Shown: positions 17,363-26,121 of the stretch, in pieces
How positions within the stretch are numbered: position 1 is the stretch's first letter
Layout of the letters: each line of letters starts with the position of its first letter
NCBI RefSeq assembly: GCF_002252475.1
Contig: NZ_NNRK01000020.1
Span: 93,222 to 157,221 of the forward strand
Length of the DNA: 64,000 bases
Direction of reading: 5' to 3'
Origin: Brucella rhizosphaerae
GTDB lineage: Bacteria > Pseudomonadota > Alphaproteobacteria > Rhizobiales > Rhizobiaceae
Translations under genes and position numbers: made by a program
The notes under the pieces: generated by a model
The model's database searches: none
What the model was told of the DNA's origin: nothing
The model's input: the letters and a program-made list of their open reading frames with translations, nothing else

Positions 17363-19468
17363 ATGCCAGCCAGGAAAAGCCAGCCAGCAACCGCCACGAT
17401 TCACGACCAGAAGCTTGAAAGAGGGGCGGGAGGAGAGCTTCATCAGACTGTCGAGGAGGGCAAGACGCGGCTGACCACCGCCCAGGGCGTACCGATAGCC
17501 GACGATCAGAACAGTCTCAAGATCGGGTCGCGCGGCCCGGCTCTCATGGAGGATTTTCATTTTCGGGAGAAAATTTTTCATTTCGATCATGAGCGCATTC
17601 CCGAACGCGTGGTTCATGCACGTGGATATGGCGCGCATGGCTATTTCGAGAATTATGCGTCGCTGGCCGCCTATACACGGGCAGATCTTTTTCAGCGTGC
17701 TGGCGAGAAAACGCCGGTTTTTGTCCGCTTTTCCACGGTGGCGGGCTCAAAAGGATCGTTTGATCTGGCGCGGGACGTGCGCGGTTTCGCCGTCAAATTC
17801 TACACCCAGGAAGGAAACTGGGATCTTGTCGGCAACAATATACCGGTCTTCTTCATTCAGGACGCGATAAAATTCCCGGACATCATTCACGCGGTGAAGC
17901 CGGAGCCGGATCGCGGTTTCCCGCAAGCGCAATCCGCGCATGACAATTTTTGGGATTTCATCAGCCTCACGCCGGAATCCATGCATATGATCATGTGGGT
18001 GATGTCTGACCGCGCCTTACCGCGCTCTTTCCGGTTCATGGAAGGATTTGGGGTCCACACGTTCCGTCTGGTCAATGCCAGTGGCGAACCCACATTCGTG
18101 AAATTCATCTGGAAGCCAATGCTCGGATTGCAATCGGTGCTGTGGAACGAGGCCGTCAAGATCAATGGGGCGGATCCGGACTTTCATCGCCGCGATCTGT
18201 GGAACGCCATTCAAGCCGGAGATTTCCCGGAATGGGAACTCAATCTGCAGGTCTTCGACCAGGAATTTGCCGACAGTTTTGATTTTGATGTGCTGGATCC
18301 CACCAAGATTATTCCTGAAGAGGTTCTCGCCCCGATACCGGTCGGCCGATTGGTTCTGGATCGCATGCCGGATAACTTCTTTGCCGAGACGGAACAGGTT
18401 GCCTTCATGACGCAAAACGTGCCCCCGGGTATCGATTTTTCAGACGATCCCCTGCTTCAGGGGCGCAATTTCTCCTATCTCGACACGCAACTTAAACGAC
18501 TTGGCAGCACCAATTTCACACATCTGCCGATCAACGCTCCCAAATGTCCGTTTCATCATTTTCAGCAGGATGGGCACATGGCGATGCGAAATCCCGTGGG
18601 ACGGGTGAATTATCAGCCCAATTCATGGCAGGAGGAGCCGCGAGAAGATCCTCAAGCAGGTTTCACGACCTATCCGACCGAGGAACGGGGTGAAAAGCTC
18701 CGGCTCCGCCCCGAAAGCTTCGCGGATCACTACAGTCAGGCACGACAGTTTTTTATCAGTCAGACAGAAGTGGAACAGCATCATATCGCCGCCGCGCTGA
18801 CGTTTGAATTAAGTCGATGCGAGAACGTGAAGATCCGGGAGAGAATGGTTTCACACCTGCTCAACATTGATGAGGGGCTGGCAACCAACGTCGCTGATAA
18901 GCTTGGTATTCAGGCGCTGCCCGCTGCTGCGGACACCGCGCTTATGCCGCGACAGGACCTAGAGCCCTCGCCAGCGCTCAGTATTATCAAAAACGGCCCC
19001 GAGAGCTTCGCGGGACGGAAACTCGGCGTTCTGGTGAGCGCAGGCTTTGATGCCGGAATCTTCAACACGCTTAAAGATCGGTTTGCAGGTGGCCATGCCA
19101 TGGTCGAGGTCGTCGCCCCGCAGGTGGGTGGTGTCGAGGCAGAGGATGGCAGCTTGATTGCTGCGGATTATATGGTTGATGGCGGTCCATCTGTTTTGTT
19201 TGACGCAGTTGCACTCGTGCTTTCGGAACAGGCTGCGGAGCGCTTATGCGGTGAAGCGACAGCGCGGGATTTCGTGTCGGATGCCTTTGCACATTGCAAA
19301 TACATCGCTTTCACGCAAGGTGGCCTGCCGCTGCTGCAACGTGCCGGAATTGATCCAGATATGGATGAAGGGCTGATTCTGCTTGAAGACGAGAAGGCGA
19401 TCCAGAATTTCTACACGGCCTGCGCAAAATTGCGCGTCTGGGCGCGGGAAACCGCGGTCAAACTGTGA
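17363..19468 (+). CDS. katE: Large-subunit catalase, HPII/KatE type
   Basis: A 701-residue monofunctional haem catalase. The N-terminal core has the catalytic His in [16 protein letters not shown], the Asn region in [19 protein letters not shown], and the proximal haem Tyr in [15 protein letters not shown]. The C-terminal ~150 residues form the DJ-1/PfpI-like domain found only in large-subunit catalases ([15 protein letters not shown] to the end). It breaks down hydrogen peroxide in the cytoplasm. The ATG follows GAAGGGAGAAAGCGA. An EcfG-type promoter precedes it and a terminator follows. Confidence 0.97.
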   Translation: MPARKSQPATATIHDQKLERGAGGELHQTVEEGKTRLTTAQGVPIADDQNSLKIGSRGPALMEDFHFREKIFHFDHERIPERVVHARGYGAHGYFENYASLAAYTRADLFQRAGEKTPVFVRFSTVAGSKGSFDLARDVRGFAVKFYTQEGNWDLVGNNIPVFFIQDAIKFPDIIHAVKPEPDRGFPQAQSAHDNFWDFISLTPESMHMIMWVMSDRALPRSFRFMEGFGVHTFRLVNASGEPTFVKFIWKPMLGLQSVLWNEAVKINGADPDFHRRDLWNAIQAGDFPEWELNLQVFDQEFADSFDFDVLDPTKIIPEEVLAPIPVGRLVLDRMPDNFFAETEQVAFMTQNVPPGIDFSDDPLLQGRNFSYLDTQLKRLGSTNFTHLPINAPKCPFHHFQQDGHMAMRNPVGRVNYQPNSWQEEPREDPQAGFTTYPTEERGEKLRLRPESFADHYSQARQFFISQTEVEQHHIAAALTFELSRCENVKIRERMVSHLLNIDEGLATNVADKLGIQALPAAADTALMPRQDLEPSPALSIIKNGPESFAGRKLGVLVSAGFDAGIFNTLKDRFAGGHAMVEVVAPQVGGVEAEDGSLIAADYMVDGGPSVLFDAVALVLSEQAAERLCGEATARDFVSDAFAHCKYIAFTQGGLPLLQRAGIDPDMDEGLILLEDEKAIQNFYTACAKLRVWARETAVKL

Positions 19469-19478
19469 CAAGCAAAGG

Positions 19479-19512
19479 GCCTCCCGCCCGCGCGTTGACG
19501 ATGGCGGGAGGC
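19479..19512 (+). terminator. Rho-independent terminator after katE
   Basis: A perfect 10-bp stem (GCCTCCCGCC / GGCGGGAGGC) with a 14-base loop, 11 bases after the catalase stop, followed by GCAAATTTT. Confidence 0.75.
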
Positions 19513-19763
19513 GCAAATTTTGGTGCCGTCACCACTCAACCCCTATATTGAACCCTCCTTAAGGTGGGAGCGGTTTATGCATTGCGCAATCCAAGTCGTG
19601 GTTTACTAAACGATGACCATATGAGCATCCTGGATGGGTGCGCACTTATAGGGCTGGTTTGGTCGTCAAAGCCACCAAACACATTGCGAAGCAAGGATAG
19701 GTCCGCGCTCCTTAAATAGGCGGTAGCGCGAATAATCGCAACCGCGTGTGGGTTTTTTCGCAG

Positions 19764-20156
19764 CTAACGACGCAGGTTGGGCAGCGAGAGAAATGAATGG
19801 CATTGCTCATCAAACTCGGTTGCGATCAGACCGCGAGCCGCTTCGACGGGGCGTTGGTCGATTTGCTCGACACGGTAGAGCTTTTCGTCGTGAAACGCTG
19901 AACTATGGTTCAAGCCCGGCTTTGGCTGCTGATCTGTTTCCTGCATGAACTCTGTTGCGGCGGCGACCAGTCTAGCATCGGCGGCAGAGGCAGCCGCGAC
20001 CAGCCGCCCGCCTGAAATCGGGGCTCGATCCTGTGCTTCGGCTCCTTGCTGGGGAAGCAGGGCAAATAGGTACATTTCGGTCGAGGGTGTGACGGCAATG
20101 CCTTGATCTGGTGCTTCGCCCCACTCATTGGGTGGGTTGATATCTCGATATCGCAT
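19764..20156 (-). CDS. Hypothetical stress-linked protein, 130 aa
   Basis: The ATG at 20156 (MRYRDINPPNEWGEAPDQGI) follows AAAAAGGAGTGTCCC, a good ribosome binding site. The product is cytoplasmic, with an acidic, Ala-rich middle (RLVAAASAADARLVAAATEF) and no recognised domain. It has its own EcfG-type promoter, back-to-back with that of the alcohol dehydrogenase gene. Confidence 0.65.
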   Translation of the reverse strand: MRYRDINPPNEWGEAPDQGIAVTPSTEMYLFALLPQQGAEAQDRAPISGGRLVAAASAADARLVAAATEFMQETDQQPKPGLNHSSAFHDEKLYRVEQIDQRPVEAARGLIATEFDEQCHSFLSLPNLRR

Positions 20157-20192
20157 GGGACACTCCTTTTTGGCGTGATGCCTTGATGGCCG

Positions 20193-20217
20193 AACCCGGC
20201 TGGCAAGCACTTGTTCC
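20193..20217 (-). promoter_or_regulatory. EcfG-type promoter for the gene at 19764
   Basis: Minus-strand GGAAC, 17 bases, GTT, ending 36 bases before the ATG at 20156. Confidence 0.8.
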
Positions 20218-20258
20218 CTTTGCTTTGCGAAACCACCCAACGAAAAACCTGTGCAAAT

Positions 20259-20283
20259 GGAACAGTTCCCGCGCGGACGAGTT
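20259..20283 (+). promoter_or_regulatory. EcfG-type promoter for the alcohol dehydrogenase
   Basis: GGAAC, 17 bases, GTT, about 106 bases before the ATG at 20390. It is divergent from the promoter at 20193-20217. Confidence 0.75.
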
Positions 20284-20389
20284 CGGGGGATGAAAATGAG
20301 AACAATGACAACAATGGGAACGGAAACCCGGCGTCCAGTCAGCCATCTCGTTGGCGGGCATGCTCGCAGTTGCAAACAGGGAGAAGACA

Positions 20390-21553
20390 ATGAAGGCGTT
20401 AACGTGGCACGGTACTGGCGACATACGTTGTGAGGAAGTCGACGATCCAATCATCCAGGATGAGCGCGATGCGATCATCAAGGTGACAAGCTGTGCCATC
20501 TGCGGCTCTGATCTGCATCTTTATGGTGGCTTTGTGCCAGGGATGCATGCCGGCGATATTATGGGCCATGAGACCATGGGCGAGGTGGTGGAGGTCGGCA
20601 AAGGAAGCCGCAAGTTGAAGGTGGGCGACCGCATTGTTGTGCCTTTTACGATTTCGTGCGGTGGGTGCCGAATGTGCAGCCGTGGTCTTTTTTCGCTCTG
20701 TGAGCGCTCGAATCCAAAAGCTGCCTTGCAGGCTGAGCAGATCGGTTATCCAACGGCGGGTCTCTTTGGTTATTCCGAGCTTTACGGACGTTTCCCAGGT
20801 GGGCAGGCGCAGTATCTCAGGGTGCCTTTCGCCGATGTCGGCTCGGTCGTGATACCGGACGGGTTCAGGGATGACCAGGTCCTCTTTTTGTCAGATATTT
20901 TTCCAACCGGATATATGGCGGCGGAGAATTGCGACATTCGGCCCGGACAGAGCGTGGTGGTTTTTGGTTGTGGTCCAGTCGGCCTCTTTGCAATCAAGTC
21001 GGCCTTTTTATTGGGTGCGGAGAAAGTCATAGCGATTGATACCATTCCAGAACGTCTCGCTTTGGCTCGGCAGGCAGGAGCAGACGTGTTGGATTACACA
21101 GATGAGGAGCTTCAGCAGCAGATTATCGATCTGACCAACGGTCAGGGACCGGATGCGGTGATCGAAGCAGTGGGCATGGAAAGTCATGGAGCGGGCGGGG
21201 TGATCGAAGCCCTGCAATCAAGCCTTACTGCCAGTGAACGGCCCTATGCCCTTAACCAGGCAATTCTCGCTTGTCGTCCGGGTGGCGTTGTGTCGATCCC
21301 CGGCGTATTCGTGGGGTCTGCAGTTCCGACGGCGCTGGGGGCAGTGGTGGGCAAGGGTCTTACCTTGAAGACCGGACAAACCCATGTGCAGCGCTATCTT
21401 GAGCCATTGTTGCAATTGATCATAGAGGGGAAGATCGACCCATCCTTTTTGATCACCGACCGCCTGGGCCTTGAAGACGGTCCTGAGGCCTATAAAAGGT
21501 TTCGCGACAAACAGGATGGCTGCATCAAGGTTGTGATGAGACCCAATGGCTGA
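20390..21553 (+). CDS. Zinc-dependent alcohol/formaldehyde dehydrogenase-like protein
   Basis: A 387-residue medium-chain dehydrogenase. The catalytic zinc Cys is in SCAICGSDLHLYGG, followed by GHETMGEVVEVG, and the structural-zinc cysteines are in CGGCRMCSRGLFSLC. The NAD(P) Rossmann loop is VVVFGCGPVGLFAI. The insert around LFGYSELYGRFPGGQAQYLR is typical of the formaldehyde-dehydrogenase-like branch. The ATG follows GGGAGAAGACA. The substrate is unknown; a role in aldehyde detoxification under stress is likely. Confidence 0.9.
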   Translation: MKALTWHGTGDIRCEEVDDPIIQDERDAIIKVTSCAICGSDLHLYGGFVPGMHAGDIMGHETMGEVVEVGKGSRKLKVGDRIVVPFTISCGGCRMCSRGLFSLCERSNPKAALQAEQIGYPTAGLFGYSELYGRFPGGQAQYLRVPFADVGSVVIPDGFRDDQVLFLSDIFPTGYMAAENCDIRPGQSVVVFGCGPVGLFAIKSAFLLGAEKVIAIDTIPERLALARQAGADVLDYTDEELQQQIIDLTNGQGPDAVIEAVGMESHGAGGVIEALQSSLTASERPYALNQAILACRPGGVVSIPGVFVGSAVPTALGAVVGKGLTLKTGQTHVQRYLEPLLQLIIEGKIDPSFLITDRLGLEDGPEAYKRFRDKQDGCIKVVMRPNG

Positions 21554-21850
21554 GGGTTGACGGCGAACAAGGCCCACAATGGAGCGGTGATCAGCGCTTT
21601 GCATGATGCTTGCGGTGAGCCCACAGCCTTCGGAGACAACGCCAATCGGGGCCAGCGCGATCGGGCCAGCGAATGAGCCAGAGAGTGGGTTGTGCATCGA
21701 CTGTTGTTCGCTATCCGCTGTCGCCAGGTAGAAGAGGGCGCCATTTCTGCTTTGCAGAACTTGCCTGCTTGCAAAGTCATGACGGACGGCAACGGCGGAT
21801 ATAACTATTGGTTCCCGCCATGCCGTTGACTGGTTGGACATACCGGGAAA
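21554..21850. other. Intergenic, no supported gene
   Basis: Minus-strand frames here run antisense into the dehydrogenase and have no ribosome binding site. Nothing else is seen apart from the terminator that follows. Confidence 0.3.
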
Positions 21851-21852
21851 AA

Positions 21853-21870
21853 GGGTGCCGACCGGCACCC
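21853..21870 (-). terminator. Terminator of the SDR gene
   Basis: An 8-bp perfect stem (GGGTGCCG / CGGCACCC, two-base loop) 46 bases after the SDR stop. On the minus strand it is followed by a T run (CCCTTTTTCC). Confidence 0.8.
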
Positions 21871-21915
21871 TTGTTGTGATAGTGGATAGTCATCTGAAAA
21901 CCCGGGAGGCAGAAT

Positions 21916-22809
21916 TTAGCCGATGCCCTTGCCGCCCGTGGCGCCATAGACTTCTCCATTGATGAAGCTTGCTTCATTGGAAGCAAGCAATACATAGATG
22001 GGGGCCAGTTCGACGGGTTGACCCGGTCGACCGAAATCGCTGTTCTCACCAAAATGAACGACCTTCTCATCGGGTTGCCCGCCAGAAGGCTGCAGCACCG
22101 TCCAGACGGGTCCGGGAGCCACCGCATTCACACGAATGCCCTTTTTGATGAATTGTTTGGCCAGGGCTTTGGTATAAGCAACGATACCGGCCTTGGTCGT
22201 GGCATAATCCAGCAGGATTTCCGAAGGCTGGTATGCCTGTATGGAGGCGGTTGTGATCACCGCTGCACCGGCCGGCAGCAATGGTTCTGCCGTTTGAGCG
22301 ATCCAATGCAGCGCGTAAAGATTGGTCTTCATGGTTCTGTCGAAATCCGCGCTGGTGAGCTCGAAAATCTCTTCACGGAACTGCTGCCGGCCGGCGTTGA
22401 TAACCAGTATGTCGAGCCCGTCGAGTTGATGCGCCGCCTGTGCGACCATTTCGCGGCACCAGACTTCGTCACTGATGTCACCGGGCAGGGCAACCGCTTT
22501 GCGGCCTTCAGCGCGGATCAAAGCGATGACCGACTGCGCATCCTCTTCTTCCTCCGGCAAGTAGGAAATTGCCACATCGGCTCCTTCGCGGGCAAAAGCG
22601 ATCGCTGCAGCTCGCCCGATGCCGGAATCGCCGCCGGTGATCAGTGCGCGCCGCCCCTCCAATCGATTGTGACCCTGATAGGATTGTTCACCGTGATCGG
22701 GTTCGGGCAACATCTTTTCAGCAATGCCGGGTCTTGCCTGGCGTTGCTGGGGAAACGGTGGGGCCGGATAAAGGCTACGTGGATCCTGGAGTGTCGGATT
22801 ATCAGACAT
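21916..22809 (-). CDS. Short-chain dehydrogenase/reductase, YghA-like
   Basis: A 297-residue SDR with a ~45-residue Pro/Gln-rich N-terminal extension, then the NAD(P) motif ALITGGDSGIGRAAA, the VINAG motif, the catalytic TTASIQAYQPSE...DYATTKAG triad (Ser, Tyr, Lys) and VNAVAPGPVWTVLQPSGGQ. The extension and the C-terminal FINGEVYGATGGKG are shared with stress-induced glucose/ribitol-dehydrogenase-like SDRs. Substrate unknown. No EcfG-type motif was found upstream, although the neighbours have it. Confidence 0.88.
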   Translation of the reverse strand: MSDNPTLQDPRSLYPAPPFPQQRQARPGIAEKMLPEPDHGEQSYQGHNRLEGRRALITGGDSGIGRAAAIAFAREGADVAISYLPEEEEDAQSVIALIRAEGRKAVALPGDISDEVWCREMVAQAAHQLDGLDILVINAGRQQFREEIFELTSADFDRTMKTNLYALHWIAQTAEPLLPAGAAVITTASIQAYQPSEILLDYATTKAGIVAYTKALAKQFIKKGIRVNAVAPGPVWTVLQPSGGQPDEKVVHFGENSDFGRPGQPVELAPIYVLLASNEASFINGEVYGATGGKGIG

Positions 22810-22871
22810 TTTCTCTTCCTTTGCGAATGAGGAAGAAATGGAAATTCAATTCGTTTCTTCCAAATAGCAAA

Positions 22872-22893
22872 AAAGCGGGCTTTCGCCCGCTTT
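22872..22893 (-). terminator. Terminator after the DUF1269-like gene
   Basis: A 9-bp stem (AAAGCGGGC / GCCCGCTTT, loop TTTC) just past the stop at 22899; on the minus strand it ends in TTTTTT. Confidence 0.85.
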
Positions 22894-22898
22894 CTCAT

Positions 22899-23477
22899 TT
22901 ACAGGTAACGACGGCGTTCGCGCTCGACTTCCTCGGGCGTGTAAGGATCAGCATCGGCGTCAAAACGCTGCCAGCCTTCCTCGGTATAAAGCTTGCGACG
23001 CGTCGCGACATCCACTCTGTTGGTCCCGGCCAGGATGGCGTCAGCTTCCGCATAGCGCTCGTCGGCGACACGCGCAGTCACAAGCGAGCCACCACGACGC
23101 ACACTTTCAGCATAAACATGCGCATCCTCTTCCGACACGCCGCTTTCGGTGAGGGCACCAATCAGTCCACCCGCCACACCGCCAACCACGGCGCCGCCAA
23201 CGGCACCGGTCAGGGTAGCTGCGAGCCAACCGGCAGCAACCACGGGCCCGACGCCAGGAATAGCCATGATGCCTAAGCCAGCGAGAAGCCCGCCCGCACC
23301 GCCCACAGCGGCACCGATGCCAGCACCCACACCCGCTCCGGAGCCGGCATTGCTTTCTCTGTCATCGTGGTGGGAGACAATCGAGATATCGTCTGAAGGG
23401 AAGCCCGCGCTTTCCAGGCGTGCAACCGCGTCCTGAGCTGCGGAATAGCTATCAAAAAGTCCAGTAACAGTTCGCAT
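22899..23477 (-). CDS. General-stress-type protein, DUF1269-like (17M family layout)
   Basis: A 192-residue protein with a ferredoxin-like N-terminal half (MRTVTGLFDSYSAAQDAVARLESAGF), two glycine/alanine-rich hydrophobic hairpins (residues 50-110, GVGAGIGAAVGGAGGLLAG and similar), and a C-terminal part ending LYTEEGWQRFDADADPYTPEEVE. The paralogue at 33340 has the same order and the same ending (AEGWIAFDRTMPPLTFEEIE). Probably membrane-associated. It follows the PepSY gene by 48 bases and may share its EcfG-type promoter. Confidence 0.75.
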   Translation of the reverse strand: MRTVTGLFDSYSAAQDAVARLESAGFPSDDISIVSHHDDRESNAGSGAGVGAGIGAAVGGAGGLLAGLGIMAIPGVGPVVAAGWLAATLTGAVGGAVVGGVAGGLIGALTESGVSEEDAHVYAESVRRGGSLVTARVADERYAEADAILAGTNRVDVATRRKLYTEEGWQRFDADADPYTPEEVERERRRYL

Positions 23478-23525
23478 ATTCTTCTCCCTGGTTCATGAAG
23501 GTGTTATTACGACGGGGGGTGGGGA

Positions 23526-23846
23526 TTACATCGCCTTCTTGGTGACGTTACCTTGGTAATCAAGCTGCACTTCCATCTTTTCAGTGCCCTTCATTGCCGA
23601 GGCTTCCCAGATACCATCGTCCCGCAGTTTCAAAGCGGTGACATCCTTGTACCCTGCTTCTTCAATGCGGCTCTTGGCCTGATCTTCGGTGAAGCTATTG
23701 GCGCCCTTCACCGGTGCATCTGGATTTTTGCTGTCCGGGGCCGAGACTGCCGGGGTTTCCGGTGAAGTGGCACCACTATCCTGTGCAAAGGCAAAAGACG
23801 GCGCGACAAGGAACGCGCCAGCAAGCGCTAAAACGCTGATTTTCAT
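23526..23846 (-). CDS. Periplasmic PepSY-domain protein
   Basis: A 106-residue protein with a signal peptide (MKISVLALAGAFLVAPSFAFA), a Pro/Ala-rich linker, and a single PepSY-like domain (EDQAKSRIEEAGYKDVTALK, then DGIWEASAMKGTEKMEVQLD, then GNVTKK). Such small PepSY proteins are periplasmic and often stress-induced; the ligand is unknown. The EcfG-type promoter lies 37 bases upstream. Confidence 0.85.
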   Translation of the reverse strand: MKISVLALAGAFLVAPSFAFAQDSGATSPETPAVSAPDSKNPDAPVKGANSFTEDQAKSRIEEAGYKDVTALKLRDDGIWEASAMKGTEKMEVQLDYQGNVTKKAM

Positions 23847-23882
23847 GGTTTTTCTCCACTGATGTAATGTCTACACCTACCG

Positions 23883-23907
23883 AACTCACGCCCGGAGGTT
23901 AAGTTCC
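23883..23907 (-). promoter_or_regulatory. EcfG-type promoter for the PepSY gene
   Basis: Minus-strand GGAAC, 17 bases, GTT. It is divergent from the promoter at 23966-23990. Confidence 0.8.
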
Positions 23908-23965
23908 AAAAAACTTCCACAGAGCCCAAGAATTCCTGATGGGCGGCATATGAAGGGAACAACTG

Positions 23966-23990
23966 GGAACATGTTGCAGGCGTGGAAGTT
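23966..23990 (+). promoter_or_regulatory. EcfG-type promoter for the TIGR02587-like membrane gene
   Basis: GGAAC, 17 bases, GTT. It covers the GTG at 23982, so that codon cannot be the start of the downstream gene. Confidence 0.75.
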
Positions 23991-24026
23991 TCAGATCTGT
24001 CTGGTCGCGATGATGAGGTATTAATT

Positions 24027-24881
24027 GTGCGTTCCACGTCAACCATTCCTTCTGCCAATATCCACCCTGACTTTTTTACAGGCATTGCGCGTGGCCTAGG
24101 GGGTGCTCTGTTATTTGCGCTGCCGATGCTGATGACGATGGAAATGTGGGAGCTTGGTCTTTACGCCAACCCGATGCGGTTGCTGCTGCTTTGCCTGTTG
24201 AACATTCCGTTGCTGATCGGGCTTGCTTACCGTATCGGGTTTGAGCGCATGTCGACCTGGTCACAAACGCTGCGTGACGCGGCTATCGCCTTCGCTCTTG
24301 GTATTGTGTTGAGCGGAATGATCCTTTGGCTGTTTGGCCTGTTGAGCCGTGAATTGCCGCTGCACCACATGATAGCGATGATTGCCCTGCAAGCCGTTCC
24401 AGCCAGTATCGGCGCCTTGCTGGGACGCAGCCAACTCGGCATGCGGTCGGAAGAGGATGACGAAGAGGATGGAGAATATGATGGAGAGAGCGGCTATTTC
24501 AATGAGTTGTTTATGATGATCGTTGGAGCGCTTTTTCTGGGGTTGAATGTGGCCCCCACCGAGGAAATGATCCTGATTGCCTACAAGATTGTGCCTGGCC
24601 AGGCCGTGCTGATCCTGCTTGTGTCGATCATCATCATGCATGGCTTTGTCTATAGCGTTCATTTCAAAGGCGAGCATCGCGTGCAGGAAGGCGCGCCGTG
24701 GTGGAGCTCTTTGGTCCGGTTCACGCTGCCGGGCTATGTGCTGGCATTTGCCACCAGTGCATACACATTATGGACATTTGAACGGCTGGATGACACCTCA
24801 TTCGCCCAGATGGTGACAACGATTATTGTGCTGTCGTTTCCCACAGCGATTGGGGCGGCATCCGCCCGCCTGGTTTTGTGA
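24027..24881 (+). CDS. TIGR02587/DUF2391-like integral membrane protein
   Basis: A 284-residue protein with about seven hydrophobic segments, an acidic loop EEDDEEDGEYDGES near the middle and a conserved-looking NVAPTEEMILIAYKI segment. This matches my recollection of the TIGR02587 family, which is usually followed by a TIGR02588 gene, as here. The GTG at 24027 with upstream GATGAGG is chosen because the promoter at 23966-23990 excludes the earlier GTG. Function unknown. Confidence 0.78.
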   Translation: MRSTSTIPSANIHPDFFTGIARGLGGALLFALPMLMTMEMWELGLYANPMRLLLLCLLNIPLLIGLAYRIGFERMSTWSQTLRDAAIAFALGIVLSGMILWLFGLLSRELPLHHMIAMIALQAVPASIGALLGRSQLGMRSEEDDEEDGEYDGESGYFNELFMMIVGALFLGLNVAPTEEMILIAYKIVPGQAVLILLVSIIIMHGFVYSVHFKGEHRVQEGAPWWSSLVRFTLPGYVLAFATSAYTLWTFERLDDTSFAQMVTTIIVLSFPTAIGAASARLVL

Positions 24882-24890
24882 GGCAGCGAC

Positions 24891-25307
24891 ATGAACAAGC
24901 AAATTAACAGGAAGAACAATGAAGCAGCGACCGTTGAAGTCCATTGGAGCGAGTGGCTCGCGGGTGGCCTATCCGCTTTGCTTATCGCCTCGCTGCTTTG
25001 CTGGTTGGGGTATCATAGTTATCAATATCAGCCAGACAAAGCCGATTTCCGTGTCGAAGTGACCGGCTATACTGCGGTCGAAAATGGGTATCGGGTCGCT
25101 TTTGCAGTTTTCAACTCGTCGCGATCAAGCGCCGCCCAGGTTCGTGTTGTAGGAACCATTGACGAACCGCAAGGGGGCGCGGAACAGGCGACCGCAATCT
25201 TCGATTATGTGGCATCACAAGCTCGGTCCTCGGGCGCACTGTTTTTCTTGAACGATCCGCGCAATCGCGCGCCGAAGCTGCGCGTGGTAAGCTATATTGA
25301 ACCTTGA
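24891..25307 (+). CDS. TIGR02588-like membrane-anchored protein
   Basis: A 138-residue protein with one transmembrane helix (EWLAGGLSALLIASLLCWLGY) and a soluble periplasmic beta-rich domain (VEVTGYTAVENGYRVAFAVF, then VVGTIDEP). It starts nine bases after the TIGR02587-like stop, so the two form an operon; their constant pairing suggests a two-protein membrane complex. Function unknown. Confidence 0.75.
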   Translation: MNKQINRKNNEAATVEVHWSEWLAGGLSALLIASLLCWLGYHSYQYQPDKADFRVEVTGYTAVENGYRVAFAVFNSSRSSAAQVRVVGTIDEPQGGAEQATAIFDYVASQARSSGALFFLNDPRNRAPKLRVVSYIEP

Positions 25308-25425
25308 ATTGTTGAGGGTTTCGTCGCAGCGAGGCTTTGCTGAGTGACTGTCCGCTCTCCTCCATGGGGTTGGCGGGTCGCCATGCAAGAAGGATTCAAA
25401 AATTTCGGTGGTTCTCAAAATTGAG

Positions 25426-25450
25426 GGAACAGTGTCTTCGCCTTCTTGTT
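25426..25450 (+). promoter_or_regulatory. EcfG-type promoter for the glutaredoxin-like gene
   Basis: GGAAC, 17 bases, GTT, ending 31 bases before the ATG at 25482. Confidence 0.8.
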
Positions 25451-25481
25451 GGGGTGTTTCCAATGACAGGAGTATGAGAGG

Positions 25482-25994
25482 ATGAAGAACCCAGCAAGCC
25501 AGAATAGTAACAGGACATCCGACAGGGCAGCGACACTGCCTACAGCCGACGAAGAAACCGGCGGTGCCACTGGGGCTTTGGCAGTGCAACAGCCGCCGCC
25601 TTCGCTTCAGGATTCGTCCGGGCAGAGTGATGTTCCGCACCCGGGAACTTGCGGATTCAAGCCGGTCATCTATCTGAAAGCGGGCTGTCCCTATTGCTTT
25701 AAGCTGCGTCTTGCATTGCTCGAAGCCGGGTTGATGGACCGCGTTGCGTTTCAGGAATTCGACGCCGACACGCAGGAAGAGAGACACATCCGGACAGAAC
25801 TCTCCCGGCATTTTTTTGCCCTGAGCTTCCCCACTGCAGAAATCGCACCAGGTCGGTTCGAGAAAGGATCAGACGCGCTCATCCAGCACTTTCTAAGGGA
25901 TTCAGGCAGATCTGCGAGCCAACTTACAACTTTGCAGGCCTATCTCAAGGGTCCCTTCGTGCAACTCACTGGCCTTTCCCCCGTCACCCATTAG
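25482..25994 (+). CDS. Glutaredoxin-like protein with CPYC active site
   Basis: A 170-residue protein. Residues 1-60 are a disordered Ser/Pro/Gln-rich extension; then VIYLKAGCPYCFKLRLALLE carries the CPYC glutaredoxin active site, followed by EFDADTQEERH and a region SFPTAEIAPG at the place of the Thr/cis-Pro. The C-terminus continues for about 40 residues. The unusually long N-terminal tail is not typical of free glutaredoxins. A redox role under stress is inferred from the motif and promoter. Confidence 0.8.
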   Translation: MKNPASQNSNRTSDRAATLPTADEETGGATGALAVQQPPPSLQDSSGQSDVPHPGTCGFKPVIYLKAGCPYCFKLRLALLEAGLMDRVAFQEFDADTQEERHIRTELSRHFFALSFPTAEIAPGRFEKGSDALIQHFLRDSGRSASQLTTLQAYLKGPFVQLTGLSPVTH

Positions 25995-26074
25995 GTCGCT
26001 GTTGATGAAGCCACCTCTCGATAGATTGGCCGAGGGGCAAAGAAGGGGAGCGGAAGGCAATCAGCGAAACATCT

Positions 26075-26099
26075 GGAACAAGCTTCGACCCGGCGAGTT
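26075..26099 (+). promoter_or_regulatory. EcfG-type promoter for the DUF6766-like gene
   Basis: GGAAC, 17 bases, GTT, ending 22 bases before the ATG at 26122. Confidence 0.8.
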
Positions 26100-26121
26100 C
26101 GGAATGCGGAGGAAGTGACCG

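Noticed and set aside
17062..17397. 112-residue N-terminal extension of the flavodoxin-family protein
   Set aside because: It overlaps the katE promoter and start, has no conserved residues, and an ATG with a good ribosome site lies at 17061.
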